Assembly (NCBI GenBank): GCA_009103225.1
Contig: RHPI01001464.1
Span: 1 to 46,203 of the forward strand
Origin: Chlorokybus atmophyticus
Taxonomy: Eukaryota > Streptophyta > Chlorokybophyceae > Chlorokybales > Chlorokybaceae
Direction: 5' to 3'
Length of the DNA: 46,203 bases
Below the pieces are notes generated by a model. It searched no databases, had not been told where the DNA came from, and worked only from the letters and a program-made list of their open reading frames with translations. The position numbers and the translations under genes were made by a program. Every line of letters starts with the position of its first letter. Within the stretch, counting starts at the first letter, position 1. Below are positions 21,118 through 33,400 of this stretch, piece after piece.

Positions 21118-21784
21118 CAGTCAAGGCCAAATTCTGTGATTTTCATGGCCGTTTTAGGCCTTATTTGTAAGGTACATGTTTTTAATGACTTGTGGCGGAT
21201 ATCGGCGAGTTATGAGTCTGCCACGGATATCGACCGGGGCCCCAAGACCAGTCCGGAAGGTGCCAGCAAACGGAGGGCCAGTCGAGAAGGGCTCGACCAG
21301 ATTTCTGGAAGGGCCTGGCGCCAAGTAGTATAACTTGACCATATGAGCAGCAAATTAGGAGATCTTTGGTGCGTTGGAAAGGTCTAGAAGTGTACTACAA
21401 GATTCTGCAAGAATATCTTAGCTTCTAGTTCCGTCTAGCGCTAGAATCGTCTAGACAGTAGCATGTGCAGACTGGTAGGTATAAAAGTGACATTCTACAA
21501 TTTGCAATACAACCTTTAGCTCCCTAGTTTCTTGTGTGCAAGCTTGGTGGTGGTTAGCAGGGGTTGCTAGCGTGTGCCCACCGGTGTGTGCTTGCTTGTG
21601 TGACGATCCAAGGCGCTACACAAGTCGGTGTGTAGCTTCGAGCGCATGCGCGTGCGTACGCGAGTGGCGGGGCGCGTGTGTGTGCTTGGCAGAGGGGGCA
21701 AGGTTCCGGTGTGAATACCGTGTCTTGGTGAGAGGGTTGTGGATTGGACCAACTCACAGGTGACAAGGCACGAGCACCGTCACA
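21113..21784 (+). repeat. Right LTR
   Basis: 672 bp, the same length as the left LTR with no indel, about 99.3% identical by eye. TATAAAA at 21480-21486. It is followed by the target duplication CTGCC at 21785-21789. Confidence 0.95.
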
Positions 21785-21789
21785 CTGCC

Positions 21790-23394
21790 AGTAAGTACAC
21801 TGTTGAATGTCAAGCATGGAGTTGCTAAGGCAACAAGAGTGCGGTCTATACTGATTAATATAGACGATGGTAGTCGACGCCAGCATGTGTTTACAGGTCA
21901 GCGCATAGGTGGCAAGGGATTGTTGGCCTTGGACATCCTATGTGGCAGGTTGGAGGGCAGCGAGTGGTATTAGGGCATGACTACCACCTTGTTGTGGGAA
22001 TTAATAGCAGGCCTTGTAAGAGCTACTTAGGTGGGGTGCCTGGCTGTTGAAGGGGCTCTCCCTATGTAACTTGGGGCCTCACTCACAGACTCGACTATGA
22101 AGACCTAGATGGGTTCCAAGTTCAAGTCCTTCGGGTTTTAGGCTCATTATTACCCACTTCGTAACACCCTATCTACTTCCTTATGAGGTGTTGCTGGTAG
22201 CAAGGGACTGCGGCAAGGCGTATCATTGAATTCATGTTCATGTGCACAAGTTAGTGAGCCTTTCAACAGGTAAGTGGGGGACAAACGTAACAGGTTGCTA
22301 CACTTGCAATTAGTATGTGATGCACGGGGAGATGAGGCTAAATTCGCAAGGTGTGGCACACGCTCACGCACTTTACATAAGCGTAGCCAAGCATGTGCAC
22401 ACTTAAGGCAAACATACAACCAAGGCAACGACTAACCAAGTTTTGAAGCCTCTCCAAGTAGCTGTATTAGGAATGTAATTATATACTTGTGCTCAGTTTT
22501 ACTGCAATGCAAGTTAAAGATACATACTCACCCTACCGTTCTCCTCTACAACCGTTTCAACCACATAAGCTGCCATAGGTACCATGTCACTCCCAAATTA
22601 ATCACAACTAGCAATTATCAATCATATATAAATCTTATTAATGTACTTTAAGATACACCTCAATGTGCTGATTGTAACTGTGTGCCAATTCATGAAATAT
22701 GACCCCTCAAGCCTTCATATCCGATGTGTCACGCCACCGACACGCACGCGCATGACGGTATTGTGGCTGCCAAGACGGTTTGATAATGTTAAACGGCCCA
22801 CCGCGACCAGGCTTGCCAAGTATTCAATTGTTTGGTTCTGCTTGCCGGCGCTCATTCAGCCTCTCTCTTGTTGCAATGACGGTGTTTTGATTGCATGTGG
22901 CATTTAAAAACATCATAATCGAGCATGCAACACATGCATGCTCGATTATGAGAATGGACAATCAGCAGTGGAATGCGGTTTTCTTATTTCAGTTCATGCG
23001 ACGTTGTACCATTATATATGTTTAGTTTTCAATTACATATGTTAGTACGACGTGTTACATATTTTTCAATAAGTTGTTGACATACATTGATGTTTGTAAG
23101 AGTATCAGAGGTGATGAGTGGCAAGCACCCGCATGGACATATACTTATGCGCATGCTCATGCACATAAAAGTATAATCAATAAAATATAAAAGCATGGCT
23201 TTTTGATCGCATCCATCAGCAATTATGAACAGCAAACTACATTCCAAACAAGAGCACAACAGTGCTACATGTGCACGAATGACAATCCTAAACACTTGAA
23301 ATTTCTTTGCGCACATGTTTACGTGACACGCTTACCACATTATTGAATGTTCCAACGCTACTGCTTATTACCCAAAAGATGTATCCGGGTCATT
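21790..23394. other. Gene-free spacer downstream of the NIDO-PKD gene
   Basis: No gene supported. Downstream of 22440 the sequence is AT-rich. It contains the perfect hairpin at 22914-22950. The start (21790-22160) is plain mixed sequence. Confidence 0.45.
22914..22950. repeat. Perfect 15-bp inverted repeat with 7-base loop
   Basis: CATAATCGAGCATGC, loop AACACAT, GCATGCTCGATTATG. It is not followed by a T run that would suggest a simple terminator. It lies about 450 bases past the stop codon of the NIDO-PKD gene and could be a 3' processing or mobile-element remnant. Confidence 0.6.
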
Positions 23395-26300
23395 CTATTG
23401 GCAATGGTTTTCAAACATATCGGAGGTGCGGCATCCAGCCAAGTTTTGACTGAAGAACTTACTTATGGCTGCATTCACTGCGCAGCAACAAAACTTGTCA
23501 ATATACCGTCTGAATGACATGCGTGTCAATATCATCACCGAGTCCACTTACGTTTTGTAGTATCACCCGCGCTGTATAAGCCGTGGCGGAAGTCAAGCTT
23601 GACCGAAAGGGGACACTAGACATGGGTTAAGCGCTTTGTTGACATGCACCATTACATCTACCACACGACAAGATTGCATGCAAGCAAAGATTGGTTTGAA
23701 ACCCCACCTGCCAATAGTACACCGTTTCCGCATTGAGCAGAGCCGCGGTGGCTTCCTTTGCGAACACGTCAGTCTGAGTAGTTGAGAGATTAATGAGCAG
23801 GAACTTATCTCATTGCTTGGCTGACACCCCAACACATGCGCACTCGCGCACTTGTGCGCACACATACATGTGTACACCCACTGCATGCGTGAGAAGCCTG
23901 TTCACATACACGTGCACTCAGTGACAACAAAAACAAACGTACCTGCGTCACAGGGGTGCGTAGGGCTTGAGAGATGGTACGGTTGCCAAAGTAGCGCTTA
24001 ATGAGCTGCACACACACAAACCGCTTCAACATATGTCTTGCAAACACGACTGACAAGCAGTATCTCAAGCCATACACAAAGAAGCAGCATGGAGCATCCG
24101 TACCCGCCCATCCTCGATTGCGCGGCTGGCGAATGCATCATAGAGCTTGGTGTAAGGCTTGATGTTGTCGGGATACTGGCAAGGATTGAAAGTGTGCCAT
24201 TGATATGAAGAACAGCCGTGCTTTCCACGCGCTCTCCCCGCCGGGAATGCCGCCCTGTTAGACACATGGTTAAGAATGTGCGTGGTTGCAAGCGTTTGTA
24301 TGTATACACACTTACGTTGCGCATGATGGTGCAATGGTCGTTACTGTCACGTTGATGCTTTTGGACACCTGAACGCCTTCCTGTGAGAGCGTTATCGTAA
24401 TGCGCTTCACTCCGCCAGTGCCGTATTGGCAGTAGCCTGTCTTGTTGCCCTGTCACAAGCACCAAAGCATCAAGCAGTGTGAGGGACACAGTACTGCAAC
24501 TGCATACATGCACACGTGTGCGCTCACCACGTTGTCTGGACCACAGTCAATTGTCAGCACATATGGCAGACATGAAACCAACGTGTTTGACACGGTGATC
24601 TGGATGGCTTCTCCAACCGCGGCTCTTGCATTCCCACTTGCAGGCACATCACGCACGGAGATAATCTTCGGGGGCATTATGCTGCCAAAGACGGTGACGT
24701 TGGTAGTGAGGATGACAGGGATCGTGTTGGGGCAGGAGGCACTGTCGCTGCTGCTGGCTTGCACACGTACTGGATACACTCCCGGCCGGAGCTGCAGTGT
24801 GGCCGCGCTGAAAATGGGGCTCAGCCCCGTCGCATCGTCAAAGGCGCCATCACCGTCAAAATCCCAGGTCAAGTCCCTCACATTGCCGCACTCGTCGACG
24901 CCCCCGCTGGCTGCCACAAAAGTGCTCCCGCACAAGCGTACTCTGTACGGCCCTCCGATGCTGCACACTCGAGAGGTATGCAATTGACCACGACAACCGC
25001 GACAACAAGGACAAGGCCAAGCGGCAGGCAGGTATGCGGGTTGCACTCACTAGTTGGCAGCAATTGTGATGTTGCGCGAGCGCAATACGGACACGCCATT
25101 TTGAGTAAAGGTTGCGATGATGACTTTCTGACCTGGGGTATTATATCGACAGAGCGCTCTTTCAGGGGTCTACGCACACACACGCGCGCGCACCGTCAGC
25201 ACAGGAAACTTGCATGCAGCTTGGCATGGCAGCAACAAAACACGCTTGCAACTTACCACATCGTCTGCCGGATCAGAGCCTGCGCCGCAGTCAACAACGA
25301 CGGTAACAGACAGGCAGTATATGTAACGGCTTGTTATGAGTACGTAAATATCTTCGCCGGTTGTAGCGACTGGGTTGTTGCTCAACGGGCGCGTGGATAT
25401 GCTGAAGATGGCAAGCTTGTCACCCGCCGTCACCGTCACGTTGACTGTGTGCACTTCTGTTGGCGAGGCGGGGCAGGCCGGGCTGCTGTAGGATTTCACA
25501 CGTACAGCGTGGACACCGGGAAAGAAGTTGTCATAGCTGCTGGTGTAGACGAAAGGCTGGCTCCCGTAGGCGTCAGAATATATACCGTCATGGTTCACGT
25601 CCCACCTAAGGTCACGTATCCTCCCGCACGCGTCATAGGTGTCGGGAGCTGAGAGCCGCAAGGTGTCGCATGGGGCGATGCGGTACGGTCCTCCCATGCT
25701 GCTCGCGCGTAAACACGCACACAAGCAGTTGAGTGCACTGCATGCGCCATTCCGCCATTAAAAAAAGTGTAGCAACAGCACTTACTTAAATGTTGTGACT
25801 GTTGTGTTGACTGAGCGCGACGCCACGACGCCAAACTGTGCAATGGTGACGCTGATGGTCTTAATGCCCGGGCTGCTGTATCGACAGTACTCCGGATCAA
25901 CACTCTGAAACAGTACATGTGCGTGAATATACAACACCAATGGGAGCTTGCAAACACACACTCATGCAAGCGCGCTACTCACCACACTGCCTGGACCGCA
26001 GTCTATCGTAAGGTTGTCAGGCTTGCAGACTGCCTTGGAGCTCTGCACAGTCACATAGATGTTCTCCGCGACGCTTGCAACCCTGTTGCCGCTCCTTATA
26101 TATGGTTCCACGCTGCGGATGACTAATGGCGCGATGGTGACGTTGACGGTGGTGCTCACGACTTCGGGAGGAGAATCCGGGCAGGCGTTGCTGCTAGCGC
26201 GGACGCTTATTGTGTGAACACCGGAGCCGAGGCCCAGCTTGTAGGCGTTGAAGGTGGGCTTGTGCCCAATTGCATCATCAAACTCGCCATCGTTGTGGAG

Positions 26301-29300
26301 GTCCCAAGTAAGTGACTGCTCTGCACGGCATGCATCCACGCTTGCGACGGCACTCAGCCGGACATCGCTGCAATAACCCGCGCGGTACGGCCCTCCCATG
26401 CTGAAACAATGAACGTTGGTTTCAGCTATGTGCATGTGTGCGCTGTGCATGCGTCCATGCGTGCTCAAGAGGCAATGCTTTGCGTTGTAGAAGGTGCTAT
26501 TTACATGAATCCCGAGACCGTGATACTGATGCTTTCGGACACCACAAAGCCAGACTGCTCCAGCGTCACCGTGATCACTTTTTCTCCAACCTTATTGTAG
26601 CGACAGAGGTTTGACCCACTGGGGCCCTGTCATTGCAAGAATCAGGCAGGATCAGGCACACATGCACGTGCGAGCACAAGTCGTTAGCGGGGATGACACT
26701 CGACCAGCAACCATCGCACACTCTCACCACATTGTCCAGGCCGCAGTCGACGGTTTGGGTCAAGGGCAGGCAGTACTGTGCGTAGCTTGACGTTATGATT
26801 TTCACTGTCTCTCCGATTGTTACGTTGGGCCTGCCGCTTACCGTAGATGCGCGCACGCGGGTGATGATAGGCGGTGTGGTGGTGATGTTGAGAGTGGTAC
26901 TTCGCACTAGAGAAGGAGAGGCTGGACAGGAGGGGCTGCTGCTCACTTGAACACTTATTGTGTTCAAGCCGAGGGGCAGGCCCTGAACAGAATTGTCAAG
27001 AAGAGGGTGGTCCCCGCTGGCGTTGTCAAAGGCGCCGTCGCCGTCAAAGTCCCACTCGAAAACTCTGTAATTGCCACAAGCGTCGACACCCGTACCCGCA
27101 TCCACAGTCACGTAACCGCATGCGTCCACTTCGTACGGCCCACCGATACTGATGGGTAGTTGTTGATATCAGACATGATTGTGGTCGTGCATGTGCGCGC
27201 ATGTGCACGAGCAGCAAGGACTTACGATAGGTTGTTAACTGTGACGACGAGTTCTGCAACCGCAACAAAACCATCTTGCTCTACCCTGGATGTGATACGC
27301 CTGTCTCCGGGGCTTGTGTACTGACAATAGTATTCATAATTTGGCACTGGATCTTTGGTCGCCTGCCATCCGCAAAGAGGGCGTCTCAGCTATGAGTGTT
27401 TGCTTTTGCAACATGCGTGCAAGCGCAGCAGCGTGTGAGCCCAAGCTGGCAGCTTGCTTACCACATTGTCCGGACCACAATCAATAGTCAGATTATAGGG
27501 CTTGCACAGAGCAACGTCAAGGGCCGCATAGACTGGGAACACCTCTCCTACATAGGCTTCGTTGTTGCGAGATGTCGTGTAAGTGTACATGGACGGGATG
27601 GTAGGGACGGCAAGGCCGGTGATCGTGAGGGTGGCATTGAGCAATATGGGGTCGGGGGAGCCTAAGCATGGTGAGGGGCTGCTGGCTTGAGCTCTGATTG
27701 TGTACACGCCAGGGTGCAGGTAGCTCGGCGCGATGACGGGTCTCTCCCTGTATGCATCATCAAATTCACCGTTGCTGTCTATGTCCCATGCAAGTTCACG
27801 ATGCTGCCCACACGCATCAAACCCGGCGTGCGCTTGCAGCTCAACCTGACCCGGGGTCTGGTGGCCAGCATTGTCATCGACACACTCCGCCACGGTGTAC
27901 GGCCCTCCTGCACTGCACTCGGTACCGCAAGTATGCGTCAACAACTAGCACAACAGCAGAGTAGACACGTCATTTCATGATCATCATGCTGTCAACATGC
28001 ATGCTGCGCAAGGACGCGAGCTCAATGCACATGTCCTTGCGTGTGTCGCTGATGCCAGACGGAACAAACTTTACAAGCCATCACTTACTATGGGATTGCG
28101 CCGATGGTTTGGGTCGCGCTCAATCCGAAGCACCACTTGCCAGGCTGCAGAGGCAGGAAACAACAGTAAGTGGGACTGCCAAGTCTGCTGAGGACACCGT
28201 GTGAAGTTTATGCATGCACGAACACATGCATGCGTCTGCATGCACATGCACATGCGTGAGGGCATGCAGTTCCAGGTGTGTTTGTGCCGATGCAGCTGCA
28301 TGTGGTCACATATATGTGCATGTGCAAGCGTGCAGCAGTGCGCGCGGGCACATACATGCGTGCAAGGCCTGTCTTATTGATGATGCAGACAGCATTTGGA
28401 TGGCAGTTGTGCCCACCTGCCCGATGTTTGAACTCAGTCTAGTTGTATTGCCAATCACAGCGGTGCGCGCATTGGGCAGGGTGTAGCTGCGGACCCCATC
28501 CCCGACATTGAATCCCGCTTGAGCTGTGCAACACAAGCACACGAACACCAAACCTTAGGGTCAGGTTCTGATTACATTATGTGCACGAACGAGAAGCGTG
28601 TGCAGCTGGAGGCCTCCCCTAGGGGGGAAGTCGCAACGTACCATAGTTGCCAAAAGTTTGGGGTTTGTCATTGGCGTACAGTAAGAAAATAAAGATTGTG
28701 TCGGTGTTGAAAGCGATGACGATCTGCAAAGCTTCAGCTCCGTCTTGTGTTGAGCTGTAGCGGGCAACCTGCGCCCCCCGAACAAAGGAGTTACTGCATC
28801 AAGATCTGAACAGCGCATGTGCCCGCACACATGTACCCACATTATTCCAGGTGGCAATGACGGCTGATGTTGCGCCGAAGCCAGCTGCAAGTTGTGCGGC
28901 AGGAAAGACTCCACGAACATCGTCGCTGATAGTGGCGAGTAAGGCTGTGTCGTTGACCGCGCGGTATGTGATCTCGCCACAGTTGGGGCAATTGGTGAGA
29001 AGGGATGTCCAGAAGCCTGCCACCATGATGAACCGAGGGTCTCGCGCAGGGAAGTCAACAGGATTACTCCCGAAGTACGGCTTGCGGAAGTGCATGGCGC
29101 CTGAAAGACACACAACATCCGAATTGTGAGTTTGCAAAGGCTCACAGCAAGGGCAGCTGTTATGCACTGTTTTGGGCTCCGTATTTCACAGCACCATGCT
29201 CTGCAATGCATAGGGCAGGTCACAAGCTTGCAACACTCGCCGTTGCTGTTAATGTACACGCCGCGCACGCTCGGGGACCCGAACACCGGCACCGCGGATG

Positions 29301-29741
29301 GCAGAGGGATTATGCCGGAACTGCATGAGAGGCACCTGCTTCCCACAGACGAGAGTCACATCCTTGGCACAGTCCAAGCAGTGCGTGCAGTTTGCAATGT
29401 GAAAAACGCAGAGTTTACAAATGCAGGCGTCATCGCCGTGATCAGCTGGCTGGTCAGATGTGTCTGTCTCTCACACCAATGCCAGCCAGCTACGTGACAA
29501 GAGAACGACATGCGCCTCAAGGGTTTTGCCATCAACATGAGCAACGTTGGCTGGCGTGGCACAAACCTAGCATGCAAATTGAGACATACCCTTTCATCAT
29601 CGTGTCGCCGCTGACAGCACCAAAGGGGTAGAACTCCTCCACGGTGAGAGCGGAGGCGCATGCAGCCAAAAGCGCCAGCAAAAGCAACCATGCTGCCATT
29701 GCCATAGACGGCTGTGAAGGAGAAGGAGCAGCCCGGCCCAT
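23395..29741 (-). CDS. Secreted NIDO + five PKD-type repeats + bacterial-like C-terminal module (21 exons)
   Basis: Model, 5' to 3': 29741-29590, 29320-29235, 29100-28841, 28768-28642, 28523-28417, 28144-28089, 27912-27462, 27362-27226, 27148-26728, 26626-26505, 26400-25983, 25904-25786, 25698-25257, 25169-25051, 24960-24528, 24449-24316, 24254-24104, 24005-23943, 23773-23708, 23615-23552, 23477-23395. All phases agree: 4011 nt, 1336 aa. A signal peptide ends near ACASA (aa 31). The NIDO domain spans about aa 37-262 (VEEFYPFGAVSGD, GVYINSNGE, AQAGFNVGDG, SSNIGQPGKW). Five repeats follow to about aa 1195. Each has a long PKD unit (GGPY...DACG...WDFDGDGAFDDA) and a second unit spanning the splice (TIDCGPDNVV, then CxYxxPGxKxI). 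The C-terminus (FGNRTISQAL, FAKEATAALLNAETVYY, FSQNLAGCR) resembles ends of bacterial PKD proteins. It is probably an adhesive or matrix protein. The least certain borders are exon 2's donor and exons 20-21. Confidence 0.8.
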
Positions 29742-29750
29742 CCTTGCAGC

Positions 29751-29800
29751 CTGTCAAGCAGTCGAGCAGACAACTGATTGAAAAAGGCGCCTATGCTTAC
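29751..29800 (-). other. Likely 5' UTR intron of the NIDO-PKD gene
   Basis: Minus strand: donor GTAAGC at 29800-29795 and acceptor CTGCTTGACAG ending at 29751, nine bases before the ATG at 29741. The gene at 7655-9858 has the same arrangement (a short UTR intron just upstream of the ATG). Confidence 0.45.
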
Positions 29801-30468
29801 AGCTGTGAAGGTGGATGCGGACCAGCCAAGTAATGGCGCATAGAGCAGAGCAGCAAATGGACAGACTAGCGTGCATGCAGCTTGAGCACATACGTACACA
29901 CCCATGCACGGAGCAGCCCACAGGGCGGAAGTCTAGACAGCGGCGGCAGCAGCAAGCAATTGCAGTGAAGGATGAAGCGTTTTCGCAGCAACACAAGCAG
30001 CCAGACATCGAGTACCCACCGGGCCGAGGGTCGTGGCGGTGGCGGCGACGGCGGCGGCCACCATCAGGCGCAGCCCGCTGCTCGCAAGCAAACAAGCTGA
30101 TCTGAAGCTGGTAGGCTACTACGTAACTACTACGTAACTATCCCCTATCCCGCTGTCTCCTTCGTGCCACTAGCCTAGCTGCCGCGGCCATCCGCATCAA
30201 CGGGAGACGCGGCCCAGGGGGGGGCCCCGCGACGGCGTTAGCGCTGCCCCGCTGTTGTCGCTCGCGCCCCCGCTTACGTATTCAACAACGTGATACACGC
30301 CACAACACGGCATGTTCTGGTTCGCGTTGCCTTCTGCGGCAGAAGTTACTGCCTGCCTGCTGGTAGGGCGTGGCCAGTTTCTTGGGCGAGGCGCTGGTGC
30401 GTGCTCGCTGCCCGGTAGAGAGAGTGTTTAGTAAGCCTTCCTCCCTTATGAATCGCGCTAAACTGACC
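29801..30468. other. Upstream region of the NIDO-PKD gene
   Basis: No clear TATA box. It contains a GGCGGC-rich tract (30033-30060), a 12-bp tandem (CTACTACGTAA twice, 30116-30140) and GC-rich sequence to 30260. The left edge of the duplicated AT-rich block is at 30469. Confidence 0.4.
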
Positions 30469-33400
30469 AGGTAACATTATATAACATCACATTTCCTGCC
30501 ATCAAAGGGGTTTAGTTTGATGTTGGCATTGATTCTGTCAGATAAAAGAGGTTGTTTGTCTCTCTCCATGTAACCAACGACGGTGTGCGCGTTTGATTCA
30601 AGCCATGTCATCACGTATGCTCGATTACACAAAAGTAATAATGATGTACTAATAAGGTTTGATTGTAGTTAATCAATAATGCGACGTACTGATTTAATAT
30701 ACGAGCACACAATTTATCTGCACAGCTTACAACTTAATCAAGTGATAATCATGATCATTGCATTGTACAGACATATAAAAAATTTGCGGGTCAAATGCAA
30801 GCGTGCTGCAGCATAAGGCATGAGGTATAATTAAACCTGGTAATAAGAATCCCGTTTGTCCTTCAACTTTTTATTCCACCAACGGAGTTTTTCTCTTGGC
30901 GTTAAAAAGAATATAATAGTATACCGCACTATTGTAAAATATATCCTTTATGCATAAAGATATTGGGCAATAACTTTATGCCATGTCATCGCAGCATGAT
31001 GCAGACGTGGCACTTATAGATCAATACGTATATTATTAGAATAATATATATATATATAATATATATATTTAAATGTATAGTCAACCTTCTACTTATGCAT
31101 CCATCTTATATTCAATGAAGTATCAAGCTGTTATGGGTGTATTCCCCCGTTACAAAAGTAGGCCCCCTCAAACTTCAAGCCTTCGCTTTATTGCGTACGA
31201 GAATCATCTTTTAGCCAACGATATTGTGTCTAGAGTTTAATCATAATCTTTTCCAAATCTGTAATCTTAACGGGGTTGTTCATAAATTAAAGTCATATAT
31301 TATGGGTAGACTGTATCGCTCCCATATGGCATTAACGTCAGCATCCTACTACTTTGGGGGCACAAAAGGGCACAAAGTCTTGATTGCAAAATAGTATTTC
31401 TCGCTGATTGTTCTCAAAAGTGAGCGTACAAGTCGTGCGCATACTTCATATACTGTTATTTTAACACTAGGATGGCTGCTGTACTACTTTGATACTTGTA
31501 CTTAGAAAAGTACCAAAAAACGGGTTTTTCTTGCCACCAAACTGTGTAGTATGAATCTATAGTCGTGCCATATATGATTGAAAGCATAAATCCAAGGCCT
31601 ACATAACGTTGAGATTTAGTAGTCATCGGTGTAGCACCCTCAAATTTTTATAATCATACCAAATTGCAACACAGCATGACTCGGTGCGTAATCATGAAAT
31701 CACAAATGCTATATAAAGCATATCATGACGACCAACCTTGCAATAGCATTAATACATGCTAGCAAATACAGGTTATGTTCACTTGCGCACACATTATTAG
31801 GTTCAAAAAGGTTTTTAAGTAATAACACCATACCTCATTGCGCAGCTGCAGGCTGCATATTTATAAGCATGCTTAAAATTTTCACACCATGCTCATGCGG
31901 CAATCAGCCTAACGCAAAACTTTCCATGAATTTATACGTCATAAGGAATGCCTTCTCATAAGGGTTCGATTTTTTAAGGTCTACATTTGTTGTAGCATGT
32001 TACCCAAGTTACATAATAGTACTGAATACAATGGTACAATTACCGGCCAGCCTAGTGATAAGGCAATAAAAATGCTGCATGCTTTGCAATGTACTTATTG
32101 CATTATTAATACACTTGATATGTCAGCGGCCCATACGCGTACGGAACGGTTCCATAAAGTAGAATTGGTACAATTGTGCCACTTAGTCATACTAACAGTA
32201 CATCACACAATTATTGTAATTGTGATTGCAATGTGAGTGGGGCCTAAGAATCCATGTGAGCTTGTACGCTACAATATTATGTTAAAGTGTTTAAGCAACA
32301 GCTTGTGTGTAAGCACTTGCGGGGACCGCATCGCTGTCGTATGCTCGCTGCCAAATTACCACTTGCTAACAATACAGAGCAACGAGGCTCACTAGATATC
32401 GTGCTTAAAGGAATCAAGCACGCAGCGCGCGCAATGTGTAATGGGGGCCCTTTTCTTTACCTCCTTGTAATGCACTCGGCGGCAAAGGGTTTGTTACTTC
32501 ACTTGGATACTTAGTAGCGACTTTGTTCACATGCCGCATGACTTCACCCGGCGACTCTTTATTATCGGAATTAAGCGGCTTCACCAAATCCGAATTGGAG
32601 GTTCGCAACTCCGTGATTCTCACCGAAGTCTACCCCGATCTCAATCCCCAACCCCGATAGTTCACTTAGCGACTTCGCTATGAACTAGCCTTACCGCGGG
32701 GAATGATTCGCTCTGGCCAAAGACGGCGTGGTTAGGCACCTAGTAGTGGGAGGGACTATGAGAACTATCAGCCAACTTGACAGTTTGTTCCCCCCAACCT
32801 CACAACAGATTGAACTCAATTACCCTAGCCAAGTGAGGTGGCGTGTATTTAGCTGGTCGCCAAACCCGCATGACTTTCAATTTACTCAAATACCCTTGCG
32901 GTGATAGGAGTCAGTGGCTGCTTAGGCCTACGTGCAAGCGGTATTCAACTAACCATTCACTTACGAATTGTTACGATGTGTCGTAACCAAGCACTTTTTA
33001 TGTGCGTACAAGCGGGAGCTAAAGACTTAGGCTTTTTTGCGGCTTCGCAAAATCTCCATACTCTCACGCCCTTAGTACAGGCCGCGACTCCATAGCCGCG
33101 AGGGGAATTGCCGCCTTTAACTGCTCAACCCCTACGCAATGACCGTAAATTGATTCGCTGTGACTCAATATTTGCTTATAGCACGATTGTTAATCTCTAA
33201 TCCATAATGGGATCTTTTGCTGGCTCCTTCTTACGATTCAGGACCCTAAACGCTTGCAACAACCCTGCTAACCGGCATGCACACATAAGCTATGCTTGGT
33301 GACTCGTGTCCGTTCCATTTTATCATGAGTTTCACCTGCTGGAGCACTTTTACACCTCCAGCACCGTGCATGCTAATTGCTGATTCATTAATTAACTCAA

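Larger units (their letters stand above)
15737..21784 (+). mobile_element. Ty3/gypsy chromovirus LTR retrotransposon, nearly intact
   Basis: Complete element: 672-bp LTRs, TGTAACAG start and TCACA end, initiator-Met primer site, gag, protease, RT-RNase H-integrase-chromodomain, a purine tract, and a CTGCC target duplication. I count 5 substitutions between the LTRs, so the insertion is recent. The long ORFs have no internal stops but lie in three different frames. There is no envelope-like gene. Chromodomain elements of this type are typical of plants, algae and fungi and target heterochromatin. Confidence 0.96.

Noticed and set aside
22100-22135. GGGTTCCAAGTTCAAGTCC looked like a tRNA T arm
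   Set aside because: No D arm or anticodon arm at the right distance upstream and no pairing acceptor stem.
23498-23580. Alternative last exon of the NIDO-PKD gene reading LTSATAYTARVILQN
   Set aside because: It does not fit the incoming phase at its only acceptor. The chosen frame passes a strong GTAAGT donor and joins an exon with the expected GC-type end.
24759-25652. A plus-strand open frame of 297 codons
   Set aside because: It is the shadow of minus-strand PKD exons and their introns, and its translation has no family features.
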